Assembly: GCA_011009095.1 (NCBI GenBank) | Contig: VTPC01091287.1 | Span: forward strand, 62,001-126,000 | Reading direction: 5' to 3' | DNA: 64,000 nt | From: Ignelater luminosus | Lineage: Eukaryota > Arthropoda > Insecta > Coleoptera > Elateridae | Shown here: positions 11,090 to 23,400 of the stretch, one piece after another | Layout: each line of letters begins with the position of its first letter | Numbering within the stretch: position 1 is the first letter of the stretch | Made by a program: the position numbers and the translations under genes | The notes under the pieces: model-generated | What the model was told of the DNA's origin: nothing | Databases searched by the model: none | What the model saw: only the letters and a program-made list of their open reading frames with translations

Positions 11090-12090
11090 GATGCCATCTC
11101 AACCAGTTCATTAACTTCTTCATTCTTTTCTACTCTTTCTTCTACACTAGCCTTGTATCGTCCACTGCTAGACATAGGCCTTTTCTAAGTTCTTTCACAT
11201 TTCCCTATTTCGGGCTTGTCGCATCCATCTTCTCCCTGCACATTTGATTCTATCGTCCAACCTTTTCTTTTGGGGCCTCCCTAAACTTCTTCTCGATATC
11301 CGTGGTCTTTATTGTGTCAGTTTTGGTGTTCGGCGATCTGTTTTCTGTCTTGCTACATGTCCCACCCACCGCTACTTCAGTCTTGCCATACGCTCAACAG
11401 TATCAGTTTTCTTTGTTCTTCTTCGTACCTCGGTGTTTGGTATTTTGCCTCTTAGTGTGATATTTAGCATGGCCTATTCCATGGCTTTTTGGATAATTTT
11501 TAATTTTTCTGTACTCTTCTTTGTCAGAACCATGGTTTCAGTTTGATATGTAGCAACAGGCGGGATGCAAGAGTCATACACTTTTCTTTTGAGACTCATA
11601 GGTAAATCGGAGTTTTTCAATATGTTTTCTAATTTTCCAAGACCTGCCCATGTCAGTCGTTTGATTTTCCTTCCCGATCTTGATGCTATGTCCCAGGTAT
11701 ATGTGTTCGCTGACTGTTTCGAGCGTATTTTCTTCTATTTCGATATTTAATAGACTGTTAGTCATTATTTTTGTTTTATTAAAGTTCATCCTTAAACTTA
11801 CTTGTTTTGATGTTTTATTAAGTTCTTCCAGCATCATTTTAACTTCCTCTATGTCGCTGCTGATTAAGACGATGTCGTCAGCAAATCTTAGATGGTTAAG
11901 GTGTGAACCATCCACATTTATGCCCACATTTTTTCCTAGATAGTCTTTTGAACACGTCTTCTAGTGCTAACGTGAATAGGTTGGAGAAAATAATGTCACC
12001 TTGACAAACACCTCTCTCCATTTGGATTTTGTCAGTTTTGAGATCATTGATTTTAACGTTTTCATTACTCTTGATTTCAGTTGATTTCGT
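11090..12090 (-). pseudogene. RTE-type LINE fragment, reverse transcriptase, 5'-truncated
   Basis: The sequence starts around MERGVCQGDIIFSNLFTLALEDVF (the RGVRQGDxxSPKLF motif), followed after a frame change by LNHLRFADDIVLIS, the FADD catalytic box, and LRMNFNKTKIM. Further on come LTWAGLGKLENILK, MVLTKKSTEKLKIIQKAME, RMARLKWRWVGHVARQ and RRSLGRPKRRW, the usual C-terminal order of RTE/BovB-like LINE proteins. The endonuclease and the first half of the reverse transcriptase are missing, as expected for 5'-truncated insertion. At least one frame change and a few stops are present. It interrupts an R1/Jockey-type LINE on the same strand. Confidence 0.85.
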
Positions 12091-13906
12091 AGTTGTTAAA
12101 GGCCCATTCTGGCCTTCCATCTTATCACAAGTGCAAGGTTTAGTAGTGCTTCGATAACCTCGGTAGGGGTGCTTTTCATTCCCCGCCCATCTGTAATGTA
12201 ATGGTTAAACAGGCGAATTTTTGCAGCTTGCTTAGTTTTTCAATCATTGTCGCTTGTAACGTCTTTGTCTATCATACCAAAAGTGCGTAGACAATTTTTG
12301 GTTAAACCACTATTTTGTAACTAATACATCATGGATGGCTTCAATCCCCATGTTTTACCATGTGTGTGTCTAGTTACCATTAGAAGCACTGTCTAATTAT
12401 TTTCCCTAAATGCTGATTCTCAAGTAAGTCTAGAATTCAGTACCATTGAAGTTTTAATGGTGCTATAGTGCGCTTAATTTCCTTCTTTGTGTAAGTAGTA
12501 TAACGACTGTAATAGGGAAGACTTAGCTTAAGTCCTCTTTCTCGCCCATTTTTGTACAAAGTTTAGGGCCTCTTACACCCTTTCCATTGCTATACTATTA
12601 GATCTGGTTTGGATCAAGACGACTAAGTCGACTGCGTAGCCAGAACGTAGTACCAATTTTGAGTGATGTTCCTGGACATCCTATCCACGACCAGATTCCA
12701 CAGTAGGGAAAATAAAGCACCCCCTATTGAATGTATTGTACGGTTTCTAAGTATGCACTATATCTATCTGCAGCCTGTCCCATCTACTTTATATTGTTTT
12801 GGAAACGTTCTTGTGATTGAATTGAATGTAGCGCTGTCAAAAGCTTCTATATCCAAGAATGTTCCTAATAGCATCTCTTTGTCTTATAGAGCGTATTCCA
12901 CTTTTTGAACAAAGTGGTAAAATACTGCTTTGTTGATGTTATGTAGGCATAAAGTTTCTGTTTTTAGTTTTCCCAGATTTCCGTGGCCATCTGCGTCAGA
13001 ACTAGATAAATGCCGTCTGGACCCGGCAATTTAAAAGGTTCAAGTTAATTAAGTGCTAATTGTTTTGATTGATTACATTTCTAGCAACTAGAGAATCTTT
13101 CCTGAAGAACCTCTGCCTCCCCGTCGTCAGTTTTGTTTGCTATCTGTTAAGATAATTCAGCTCTTTGAAATTCTGGAAAATGGACTTTGAACACTGTCTC
13201 TTATAGCCGGTTCTGTGTATCTTCTGTATCTTTTTAAGGGGCCTTGCAGAGCACATTCAAGAATCTTTAACATTTTGTTATATTCAGCAAAAGTGTCTTT
13301 ACATTCTTGTTTGTTTTACTCTGTTAACAATTTTTCTTTTTTTCCTCCTTAGTTTTCCGACGTTCCCGTTCTACCACGGTACATTTCGAGCGGAACACTT
13401 TGTAACTGTATGGGAGTTCTTTCCGTATGCTAAAAATTGCATTCTGTACTTCTCCAGACAGCTCTAGATCATTTGCGTTTCTTGTCGTGCTTTCGACCCT
13501 TCGTAAATTATGGCCTAGCCTGCTTGATAGCTATCAGAGTTTTCTTTAATTCTAGACTTAACGTGTCTGTGATCTGGGCATCTTTCCTCATCAAATATTC
13601 TTAAGTTGGTTACATAGCTACTTTCAAGATTTGTAGCTACATATAATGATCTATCACAGCTTTCCTTCTTATAGTTACGACGACGGTAGGTTGATTTTCC
13701 CTGTTCAGTATGTCAAGATTATTCGTCATAATGAACTGAAAAAGTGAGTGACATCTGCTTAGTGTTTGTACTGCCCCAGATTGTGTAGTGTGCATTTGCG
13801 GAAATTTGCAGTCTTTCACCAGTTTAGGGACACTTTTAAGAAATGCTCTGTCAAAATTCAGTGTCTTTCTAATTGGGTGCGTGTTATGCCAAAATTTGGT
13901 TTTCAT
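12070..13906 (-). pseudogene. R1/Jockey-type LINE fossil, endonuclease and reverse transcriptase
   Basis: Minus strand, in order: LDILNRENQPTVVVTIRRKAVID (end of the endonuclease, 13690-13630), RFxLPGPDGIY (about 13030, the GPDGI motif), YALDKEMLLGTFLDIEAFDSATF (about 12880-12810, the xFLDIEGAFDN catalytic box), RTIHSIGGALFSLLWNLVVDRMSRNI (about 12740-12670, the GGVLSPLLWN motif), KRGLKLSLPYYSRYTTYTKKE and KLQKxACLTIT...STPTEVIEALLNLAL (about 12240-12130). The DNA is heavily decayed, with many stops and frame changes. The RNase H tail continues beyond the inserted RTE fragment at 10780-11060. Confidence 0.75.
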
Positions 13907-14575
13907 TAATATTATTTAGAAATGATTCGCTCATAGAGATATTTCTGACTTGATATTTTCGATTTTTATCTCAGGAGGTTTAATACTGATTAATTATGAA
14001 AGATGAAATTATGAAATGAATCCTTGCATTTGTTATTGATAAACTTGTTCCTGGATTTTTCTAGAATAATCTGAAAATGGAAATCTAAGACCTAGTGGGT
14101 TAACTACTATGCTTGTTATGGAATGTAAACATTGATCTCTCCAGTCATCAAACTTTCGCACTCTTCATTCAATAGGAGGCAGCCGAAACTTCTGAAAAGG
14201 GATACAGTTAAAAGGAAATCATACAGAAGCATGTTCTACTTCTCAAATTTTATTGCTTTGATTGTGGAAGTAGAAGTGAATCACATTGAATTATACAGGT
14301 AGTGAATAGTTTCAATTTATATTTTTAGTCAATTTGACATTTAACCATATTTTTGGTTTCGTCTAATAAAATACGTTTTAATCAGTAAACGACTTTTGAA
14401 AGCAACATGGTTTCCTAAATAAGGTTAAATCTCATCGAGAGAGAAACAGTTTGAGTTAAAACAGTTGCTTTCTGCATGAAAGTTAAATTTTGTAAACAAG
14501 ATAGTATTATATGGGTATTGAGCAAGTAGTTTTTTAATATTGTAGGTATTTATCATCTGAGAGCTGTGTTGCTTA
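13907..14575. other. intergenic, nothing recognised
   Basis: AT-rich DNA between the LINE fossils and the DDE-type element. I see no coding region or repeat. Confidence 0.5.
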
Positions 14576-16777
14576 TATGAGGCGTATGCAAAACTCTCTC
14601 TTCAACAAAGTTTTGAAAAGTGAGTTAAATGCGTCCCCGAATAGCAGATTTTCCAAGGAATCTTGTGGTGAAGTTATTTTGGGCCAAACGTCGCTCTTTG
14701 ATATGAAAATAAAGTATTAAAATGTTGCATTAAATGCAAAACTCACTCTTTGCTTTGACAGATTAGTAACAAAAGTATCTCTTTGCATTTCGGCCAATAG
14801 ACATCTTTGTATTTTGTCATGTGATCTGCACATACACACTGTTGAAATGTTTATTATTGTCGTGGACAGTTTTTAATTTGCTTGCAGCAAGCATGGATGC
14901 AGTTCAGAGTAATAAAGTTATTATGCCTTATTCCTCTGAGAAAGGTAGAAAGAAGTTGTGACGGGAGTCTAACGGAGAGAGATTAAAAAAAGAACGGTAA
15001 GTAGACATCAAAATTCGTCTTGTAAAGAAAGTAGACTTACATTGGATTTATCGTTTATTTTTTTATCAGACATCGCCCGAAACAGTGTACTCTACATATT
15101 GGCACAATGGCAAACCTGGTTTTCCTTATCACTGTACAACTTTAACAATGCAACAGGTGAAGCGGTTTCACGAAACACTTTTTGCAAGTTCGGATAAAAT
15201 TAAACAGGACACCATTATTCTAAAATGCTGCCCTGGTGAAATTTCAAAAAGACCCAATAACGAGAAGAAGAGGAACAGTAATGTTTTTGTTACATATCGA
15301 ATTCCTGACGACGAAGGAAATTTAGTACGAGTGTGTAAAGACACATTTTTAAAAATTACAGGATTTAGTTAATTTAGAATAGAGCACGTCATAAAAAAAT
15401 TCTTGCACGCAACTGCAATTCCAAAGGAACGTAGAGGTGATGATTGGATAGGAAGCAAGAATGATGCCAAGAAAGATTCTATAAAACAGTTTGTAGAATT
15501 AAATATCAAGAACTCCATGTGATCTATTCAACAACAGCTGAAACAGACCGCCTTGTGAAATTAAGTTACTTTCGGGAGTATATTAATGTGAATTATAATT
15601 TAGGTTTTGGCTCACCTAAACAGATTACTGCTCAATCTGCTTTAGAGCAGAAGAGACGGTAAAAACTGCAAATAATTGGCTAGAAACTGCAGCCAAAGAT
15701 TCAAATGCAATAGCTTCGGCAGTACACCACTTTTTAAAGCACTTTACTTCTCAAGAATCAATTACTACTGTGCACCTCTTTGCCGATGGCTGTGGAGGCC
15801 AAAACAGTCCAGATCGAGTGTTTGGTTTGATTGAAAAAAGATTAAAAAAAGTCCACTATTGTAAAATCTAATGAAAACGATGAAATTGTCAAACAACATG
15901 CAACACTTAGGAGCACTGACCAATGGACTATTTTTGACTGGAGGGCGGATAAAGAACAAGTTCTAAAGATACTTGTTTCCTGGCATTTCCAATTCAATAA
16001 GGTGAATTGGAAGGTGAACCAAACTATTTTTCCTAACATTGGAGTGGCAAAAGAAAGGTAAAAAAGTTTTACAATGTCTCCCAATCCTCTTTCATTTGGA
16101 AGGCAGCTTACAGGGGATAAAAGCAGCATTGATCGCCTACGAATCAAACTCATTTTGGTACCGACTGGAAAACTAATCCTGAACTTCTGTTTTACAAAAA
16201 TGTATTTTTTCCATCTAGTACAAATTCAACACCAGAACAAAGTGCTGGAGCTTCTTCTGAAGAACAGTACCACAATTCCCAGTATCAAAACTTCAAACTT
16301 TAATTTTGCAAAGAGAACTACACTGTGTCAATTTATGTGATTTGATTATTAAAATATTTTCAATGTTTTGAAGAAATGCGTATTTAGGTTTAAAAATTCA
16401 AATACATTCAGTTTTCTGTTAATATTGTATGTTGTAATACTTAGTTTATGGTTTTCTATCTGACAATAAATTACTGTATTATAAAAAATCCAGCAAGCGA
16501 TTAATATTGCTTTTGCCTAATTTAGGCAAACATTCAGCTGCAAAGTATCTCTTTGAAACAGTTGGGTGCAAAACTCACTCTTTACAATTAAATTCTAAAT
16601 TTCTACTTCATCGATAACCAGTGTGCAATACATAAAAATGATTACTAAATGAGTGCTACCACCTACTGTAAAGATTTTTCACTCTAAAATGGAAGGAATC
16701 CAATCCAGGACGTTTTTGCAAATATCTCGAAACTATCAAATCAGTAAAGAGGAAGTTTTGTTTCTACACGCCTCATA
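14576..16777 (+). mobile_element. unassigned DDE-type DNA transposon with short inverted ends
   Basis: The left end at about 14576 reads TATGAGGCGTATG and the right end, reversed, TATGAGGCGTGTAG, giving inverted repeats of at least 10 bp. Flanking sequence gives only a doubtful GCTTA/GTTTA target duplication, so the exact limits are uncertain. A motif GCAAAACTCACTCTTT occurs at 14736-14751 and 16568-16583, with a variant at 14588-14602, all in the same orientation; such subterminal repeats often bind the transposase. One decayed gene lies between. Confidence 0.6.
14893..16115 (+). pseudogene. transposase-like gene of the 14.6-16.8 kb element, one intron, decayed
   Basis: An ATG at 14893 starts MDAVQSNKVIMPYSSEK; this exon contains a stop and ends at a GTAAGT donor (intron 14997-15069, TTTTTTTATCAG acceptor). 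The next exon reads GKPGFPYHCTTLTMQQVKRF, VFVTYRIPDDEGNLVRVCKDTFL, the latter like the 'xYxxxxxGxxxRVCKxxFL' segment of a TE protein family common in insects. It then reads SITTVHLFADGCGGQNS (about 15756-15807) and PDRVFGLIEK, the family's (W/F)AD-C-xxQN catalytic-looking box and the PxDRVFG block. The downstream part TDQWTIFDWRADKEQ is out of frame. Several stops and frameshifts. The superfamily is not established; it is related to the gene at 61844-63821. Confidence 0.6.
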
Positions 16778-17426
16778 GTTTAGTTTACAATATTACGAAA
16801 TTAAGTTTGTATTATTTTGAAACTGAATTATAAATTCCTTTCGAATAGGAATCTAAAAATACACAATTTATGTCTTTTAGAAGAGAGATACAAAGAAAAG
16901 ACAAAAAGAAATTAAATACAGTTAGTACACTTTTATTATACACATTAAGACAATATAAAAATAAAAGACATAGCCAATAATTTATAATTTAAAGTTACTA
17001 CTGTGATGCTTGTATATTGTATTAGACACACTAACTCATTTTTAGACAATTTAAGCAGTCGTGTCTACTACATCAATTAGTTTTCAGCATGTAAAGATGA
17101 CCATAGCAATAGTTAAAAATTAAGCTTCAATTCAGTCACGTGATAAATTATCATTAAAACAGGAGTATTTTAATTAAAAACACTACAAGACATTTTTACT
17201 AAACAGTAAACATATACAAATAAAGTAAAAATTTTGCAATATCTTTGTTTATAGCTCTAAACTTATCTTCTGAGATTCATACGGAATCATAATAAATGAA
17301 TTACAAATATTGCTGGTAAGTCTATATAGTACTAATTTATCTTCCTAATCATATTTCCCAAATTATAAAAAAATACATACGTATAAATAAAGCAACAACA
17401 AGAACACACAACAAAAACAAATCTTG
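16778..17426. other. 3' flank of the 11-mer repeat gene
   Basis: AT-rich and without a gene. On the minus strand an AATAAA (TTTATT at 16932-16937) is a possible poly(A) signal for the gene ending at 17427, implying a 3' UTR of about 0.5 kb. Confidence 0.4.
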
Positions 17427-20400
17427 TCAGATTTTACTTTTCAACTCGTCTTGAATTTTCTGAACGAACCTTAAAGCTTCTTTCCTTTTCTTTCTTATAA
17501 TATTATACCCCTTGCTTTCAATATTATGAAGTTTAATGAGATGGCGGATGATTTGCTCATTTATCTTTAAATAAGCTTCATCCTTCTCCGTACCGATAAA
17601 TTCGGCAACTTTCTTCTTTAAATCATGAGCAGCCTTTTTTACAGCATCAATCTTCTGAAACACTTCAGTCACGTAAGGATCTTCAGAGTGTGTATCATCC
17701 TCATCAGGAATATCGTCACTATGATTAGTATCCTTATGTTTTGACAAATCTTGCTTTAATTTAGCAACTTTTTGCAGCAATTTCTGAATTTCTTCTTGAT
17801 ACTGATGACGTTCTTTATCGAATCCAGTTACCTGCTGTTTATTAAGTTGTTCATAACTAATTTGAGTCTGAAGCAGTTGATGAGTCAGTTTCTGTATCTC
17901 TTGCTTGTACTGTTGACATTCTTTTTCAAATTCACCTATAAGATGTTGCTTTTGTTGCGTATACGTTAGATGTATGCGCGTTAATTGATCTTGAAGGTCA
18001 TGAATTTGCTTATCGCATTTTAAACGTTCTTTATCAAAGGTTGGATTATTTTGCTGTTGATTTCTTTTCAATTCTTCGTGAAGTTTTGTAATTTCCGCTT
18101 TTAACGTTTGACGTTCAGTCTCAAACGCAGCAGCTTGAAATCTCTGTAGGGCTTTTTCAAATTGATTTGTAGGTTCGGCAGCTTTTAAATCGTTTTGTTC
18201 ATTTAGATTTATATCTTCTGTTAATTGTTTCAAAAAGTCAAAACCAAGAAAAGTAACGTTGCGTACGAAATTGGTTCCTCTTTTTACTATACCTTCTGCA
18301 TCCTTCTTAACAGCATTTGCTTTTGTTAAAGTATAATCTGTAATTGAATTTGCTGTTTCAGATAAAGCTTTTTCATATTGCAACTTAGGTTCGTTAATTT
18401 TAGTCTCAAATTGATGGTTCGCTTCGGTTTTAGCTTGACTAAATAAGCTTCCGACATATAAAATAGAATTCCTAGTGCAGCTGATTCCAGTGGAAACAGT
18501 ATTTTTGGCAAGATTTGTCGTTGCTGTAGTTGTACTCTTTATGGCGCTTACTGTTTTTCTGGGTACATACAAAGCAGTATTAATTGCAGCAGTGGTGGTA
18601 TTTCGAGCAAGGTCTATTGTTGAAACGAAAGCACCACGTGCCAAATTTATTGTATTTGATGTAGTATTTGTGGTATAATCTTTTGTCGATGTGATTGTAT
18701 TTTTTGTAGCATCAACAGAAGTAGAAGCTGTGTTTCGAGCATAACTTAATGTGTTTGATATTCTTTTTTCGGCGTTGTGTTTCAAGGTTGCAGCAGTTTC
18801 AAAAGTATAACCTAAAAAATAATTTAATTAGTTTGAGAGATGTATGGTACAAATGTACTTACCCAAAATACGCTTTGGTAAAGACACCGTTTTCACAATA
18901 GCTGCTTTGGATGTTTTGTATGTAGCAACAGTTAATTTAAGTGGGTAATGTATCTGAAATAAAACTTAAAGTAAATAAACATTTAAGGTTTATTTATCGT
19001 TGCTTAATGATAAAATGGACAAATTATGAATATGTTTTTAACAAAATATATAAACATTCAAAAGCAAAAAAGTTAATGAAAGAAGATAATTGTACAAGGT
19101 TATGTTTTAAAAGACTAGGAAGACCGCTACAGATAATTACTATAGATAAAGAAAGGTCTGTTTTATACTTTATTCTAAACATGCTTAGATATCCCAGAGC
19201 TTGATTCTAATCTACTGTAATCCTTTTAGGATGACTGACAGCAGTTTAATTGATCTAATTTCAATTGCCGAAAGTCTCTGAATTATCAGTTATTTTGGTA
19301 TCTACATAGCTCTATATCTTATAACTATGTAAATTAGGTAGTAAATCGCATGTGTTACCAAGCAAAAGATGTCAACAATATTACGTATTTGTAATGAGAA
19401 ATAACTTAACTTTCACCTTGCTCTCACCATGCTAAGGTATCACTTTTAATTTCCTTGCTCGGTACTTCAATTAGGAACCATCATATAAAGTATCAAAGTT
19501 TTGAGAATCGTGGAATTTTAAAAAAAATTTTATCAAGGCTCTTTTATCAAAATGACCGATAAGTGTCTGTAACTAATAAATATACGATTTAGTATGATTT
19601 ATCATAAAAGCATTTATAAAATGCTTTAACTGTGTATCTCAATACAACAAAGTCCGAGTGTGTGTATGGAAAGTACAGCAATGCAGAGAAATTTATGGTT
19701 TATTAAAACCTTGACACAAGGTCGTGTCGTGTAATTTAAGTAAATTAATTATTCAAGGTTTTGTCTTACATACAATAAATTACAGCTGAGTTCTGAAATC
19801 TTATTATTATAAAAAGCGCGTATACCTCTTCTCAAGCTTATCTCTTTCGTGAAACAATAACTATGAGGACTTGAAAAGTAAATTAGTTCTAAGTTTAAAA
19901 AATTTTCAGAATTTTTACTCGAAAACAGCAGTTCTAACCAATACAATGCAACATGTACTAATGTACTAATTAGGCGTCAATTCTAGAAAAAACACAAAAT
20001 TATTATTTGGTTTTTAAGTGGAGCAATATTTTTCGGATAGGAAGCGTGACCTTCTCTTCTAAATTTTTTATTTCTAATAAATAGAATAAAACATTGTGGC
20101 CCACTTTCGAAATTTTTGGGTAAGTATAGGGTCTATAATTAATAAAAGTTGTAGGTACTATCTCATCTCGGTCAAAAGAATTGCATCATATTGTACTTTC
20201 TGATCTTTCATATTCTTTTCAAGAAGTGATGTTCAGAGGTGTGCAGACGTTGGCTGTGGCTCTTCTCTCCAATGGTTCTGACGATGCCTTCTCGATTGGT
20301 TTTAAGCTGCACTTTGGGTTCACCTGTGTTTGAGAATATGGAGACACCTAGCTGCAACATTCCTACTGGCGGACATCCACGCCACAGTCATTGTCTCAAA

Positions 20401-23400
20401 CGGCACTCATCATCAGAACTTGCACTAAATTTTTATTGTGGCCCATTCCACGGCACCTCATACTGCTTTTTGACACAATCACGTGTAGCACTGTCATCTT
20501 CCAAGCTCTCCACTTGGCATTTCATCACAGCCAGTCAGAAACTAAACCATCGCCTTTTCACCACATCACGTTACATCCAGCGTCTGAGATGACACCACCG
20601 GGACTCTACAAACAATACTCTCCACCAACGAGAAAATTTTGCTATAACGAGCATCGACTTTTCTTCGAAGCCGGAAAACGATGATCAACGCAGACATATT
20701 TTGTCCGGGTAAAAATAGACAATTTAATGGTTAAATTAACAGCAGAGTCAATTTCGTTGTTAGGTAGAGAAAGAGAAATCAATGTTCCTGGCATCTACCT
20801 TCACCAATTTCAACAACTACAAATAAACAACTGTATCACGGTTAACCAGTTGCTAGTCTGGAACTAAACAATGAAAAATAAAATTTTTAAAAGATATCAA
20901 AATTAGACTTCATGGTATTGTTCATCTTGGATGCATGTGTACCAATGAAGCAAATCCAGGTTATTATAAATCAAAGTCTATCTTCTAAAGAATGTCCAAA
21001 AACGACCTAGATTACTTTATTGCTCAATATAAAAAAGAGACTACTAGGCAATTTTTCCTAGCAAAACAATTTCGGCAAAAAATAAAAGACGATTATGAGT
21101 CAAATTCGACAACTGCAGAGAATTGAAAAAGGTAACCATAAAATTTGTGATTTTGGTCAACCATAAAGGAGAAGGACAAACATTTCATGTGTGCATGGAA
21201 TATCCCAAATTTTCTATCTTTCTGTTTCATAACTATACAAAGACATAAATTTTATGAATCACCAAACATTCATCGATCGCTACTCGATCCAAAAATGTTT
21301 CGCCACAAAACCTCGAGAATAGATTGATGAAAGTCTTTTTTTATTTGAATTTATCGATGAAGGTTTTATTCAATATCTTTTTGGCCTTCTATGACGTGTG
21401 TCGAGAACAGCCGATCGTACAGAAATGGAACTTTTAATGTTGGACTTGGGATAGCATGTCTGTTTCTTTGAAAGAAATGTCTTATATTTCATGTCAATAA
21501 CTAGAAATTGTAGGGAAATGAAAACACTAATTGGGTACTAACAGTCCTCGTTTATTTGTTCTTCAAAATTGCAAGTTGTGTGCATTTGGAACTTTATGCT
21601 GGCGCCATAATGATCTTACCCAAAAAATCTTTTTATATATCGGTAGATCAACCAATTATTTACAGAAAAACTCAATGACTGAATCTCCAAAAACGCCATT
21701 TTGAATTCTAAAAATGAAAAAGCCGAGATAAAACGATAGCTTCAGTTTCGTGCTGAAACACTTGCTATACGCCAACAAGCTTCCTATCAATTTAAATTGA
21801 ACATGGAATGTGTGCAACAAGCTAGTATGTACTAGAGTTGTCAAAGCACCAAAAACTTAAAAATTTAAAATAAAGGTGATACAAAGATTATTAATACTTT
21901 TACCCATGTGCAGACAAAACCTAGCAAATGGCAAAATCTCATCGAACATAACCAATAAGACTACGAATAAGCAGAATTTAACTTGGACTACATTACATAT
22001 CTAATAAATTAAAACTAACTCGACTTCAAGTTTTTAAAAATCAAAGAATTAGAATTAAATATTCACGAAGCTTATGAAGCATAAGTTTTAAGGATATTGG
22101 TACTACTCAAAAGAAGGTAAATAAATTTTTGGAAAAAGAGAAATAAATACCATGAAGGAAAAGCCTTTGACCAAAGTCGGAAGATTACACACCAATATAA
22201 CAGATTTAAAGCGTGGACTATAATCACTACAATCAAGTAAGGATACACATTTAGAAACAGTCAAGGAATTTGAATGGAATAGAAGAACGACTTGTAGTAA
22301 AAAGAAAATGGAAAATAAGAAACAAAGACAATAAGCTACTGGAAGTTAAAGCACCGTTAAGATAGCATAGTAATGGATGACGCTGCCATTACTACTTATT
22401 ATTTACCACGTTGGAGACCATGATACGAACATTAAACAAAGTAAGAGAAAAATGGACAAATTAATTTGCAAAATGATATCGAAAACCAATACAAGACGAA
22501 GATAGAAAAGGATAGTTAACAACGAAGTAATTCTAGCAAAATATCTTAACCCTTTAACGTCTTGCATGTTCATATGATCACGGTTGTCAGTTTCAAATTG
22601 TAACGGATTTTCTGAGGTCATGTTATTGTTTGACAGATCTTGTGGGTGTGCAAAAGCTTTTAGGTTAGTACCAGATAAATACCTTCAAAAGGAAGATGAC
22701 AAAATAGAAGAAGTGGTATGTGAAGAAGGGCCACCGGTCAAAAAGCCAAAATCAAATGCTCCTAGTGTGACTTGGGTAAGAAGGGATGTCACGGAAGAAC
22801 ATAGTATTTTTCTAGAGCCAGATTATACCAATTTTCGTGATAAAACACCTACCGAAATTTTTGAAATGATAATAGATGAAATTTTAAAATATATTTCAAA
22901 TAAGTGCACAAAAAATGCTATATTCAAAAATTGCAGTGATCCAAGGACAACTGTCGAAGAATTCAGAATATTCTTTGCTATATTGCACATGTCTGGCTAC
23001 AACACAGTACCATTGCTAGTGACCTACGTAACGAAATGGCTGTAGATTCTATAAGGCGAGACAGATTTCTTGAAAAATATTTACACTGTGCTGATAATAA
23101 TCGCATAGTCGAAAATGACAAAATGTGCAAGCTTAGACCTCTTCTCCAACGACTGAAACACAAATTTTTAAATCTTTTTCAAGCAGAGCAAAATCTGAAC
23201 TTTAATGACTGTATGGTAGCTTATACGGAAGGCATTCTTGCAAACAGTTTATTCGCGGAAAGCCGATATGTTTCGGTTATAAAATATGGTGCCTAAACAC
23301 TCCGTCTGGATATCTTGTAAATTTTGATGTCTATCAAGGCAAAAATCCTACTGGAAACGAGGATTACGAAAAGAATTTTGGTAAAGCTGCAGCACCACTT

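Noticed and set aside
11244-11943. Plus-strand open frames of 61-100 codons rich in Phe/Ser/Leu
   Set aside because: They are the antisense of the RTE reverse transcriptase, whose motifs read clearly on the minus strand.
20239-20684. Two overlapping plus-strand frames of about 100 codons in a G+C-richer patch
   Set aside because: No motif, splice context or known family; they overlap in different frames and are explained by base composition.
22403-22621. Minus-strand frame with a hydrophobic stretch next to piggyBac
   Set aside because: It crosses the piggyBac boundary and TTAA site, so it cannot be an independent gene.
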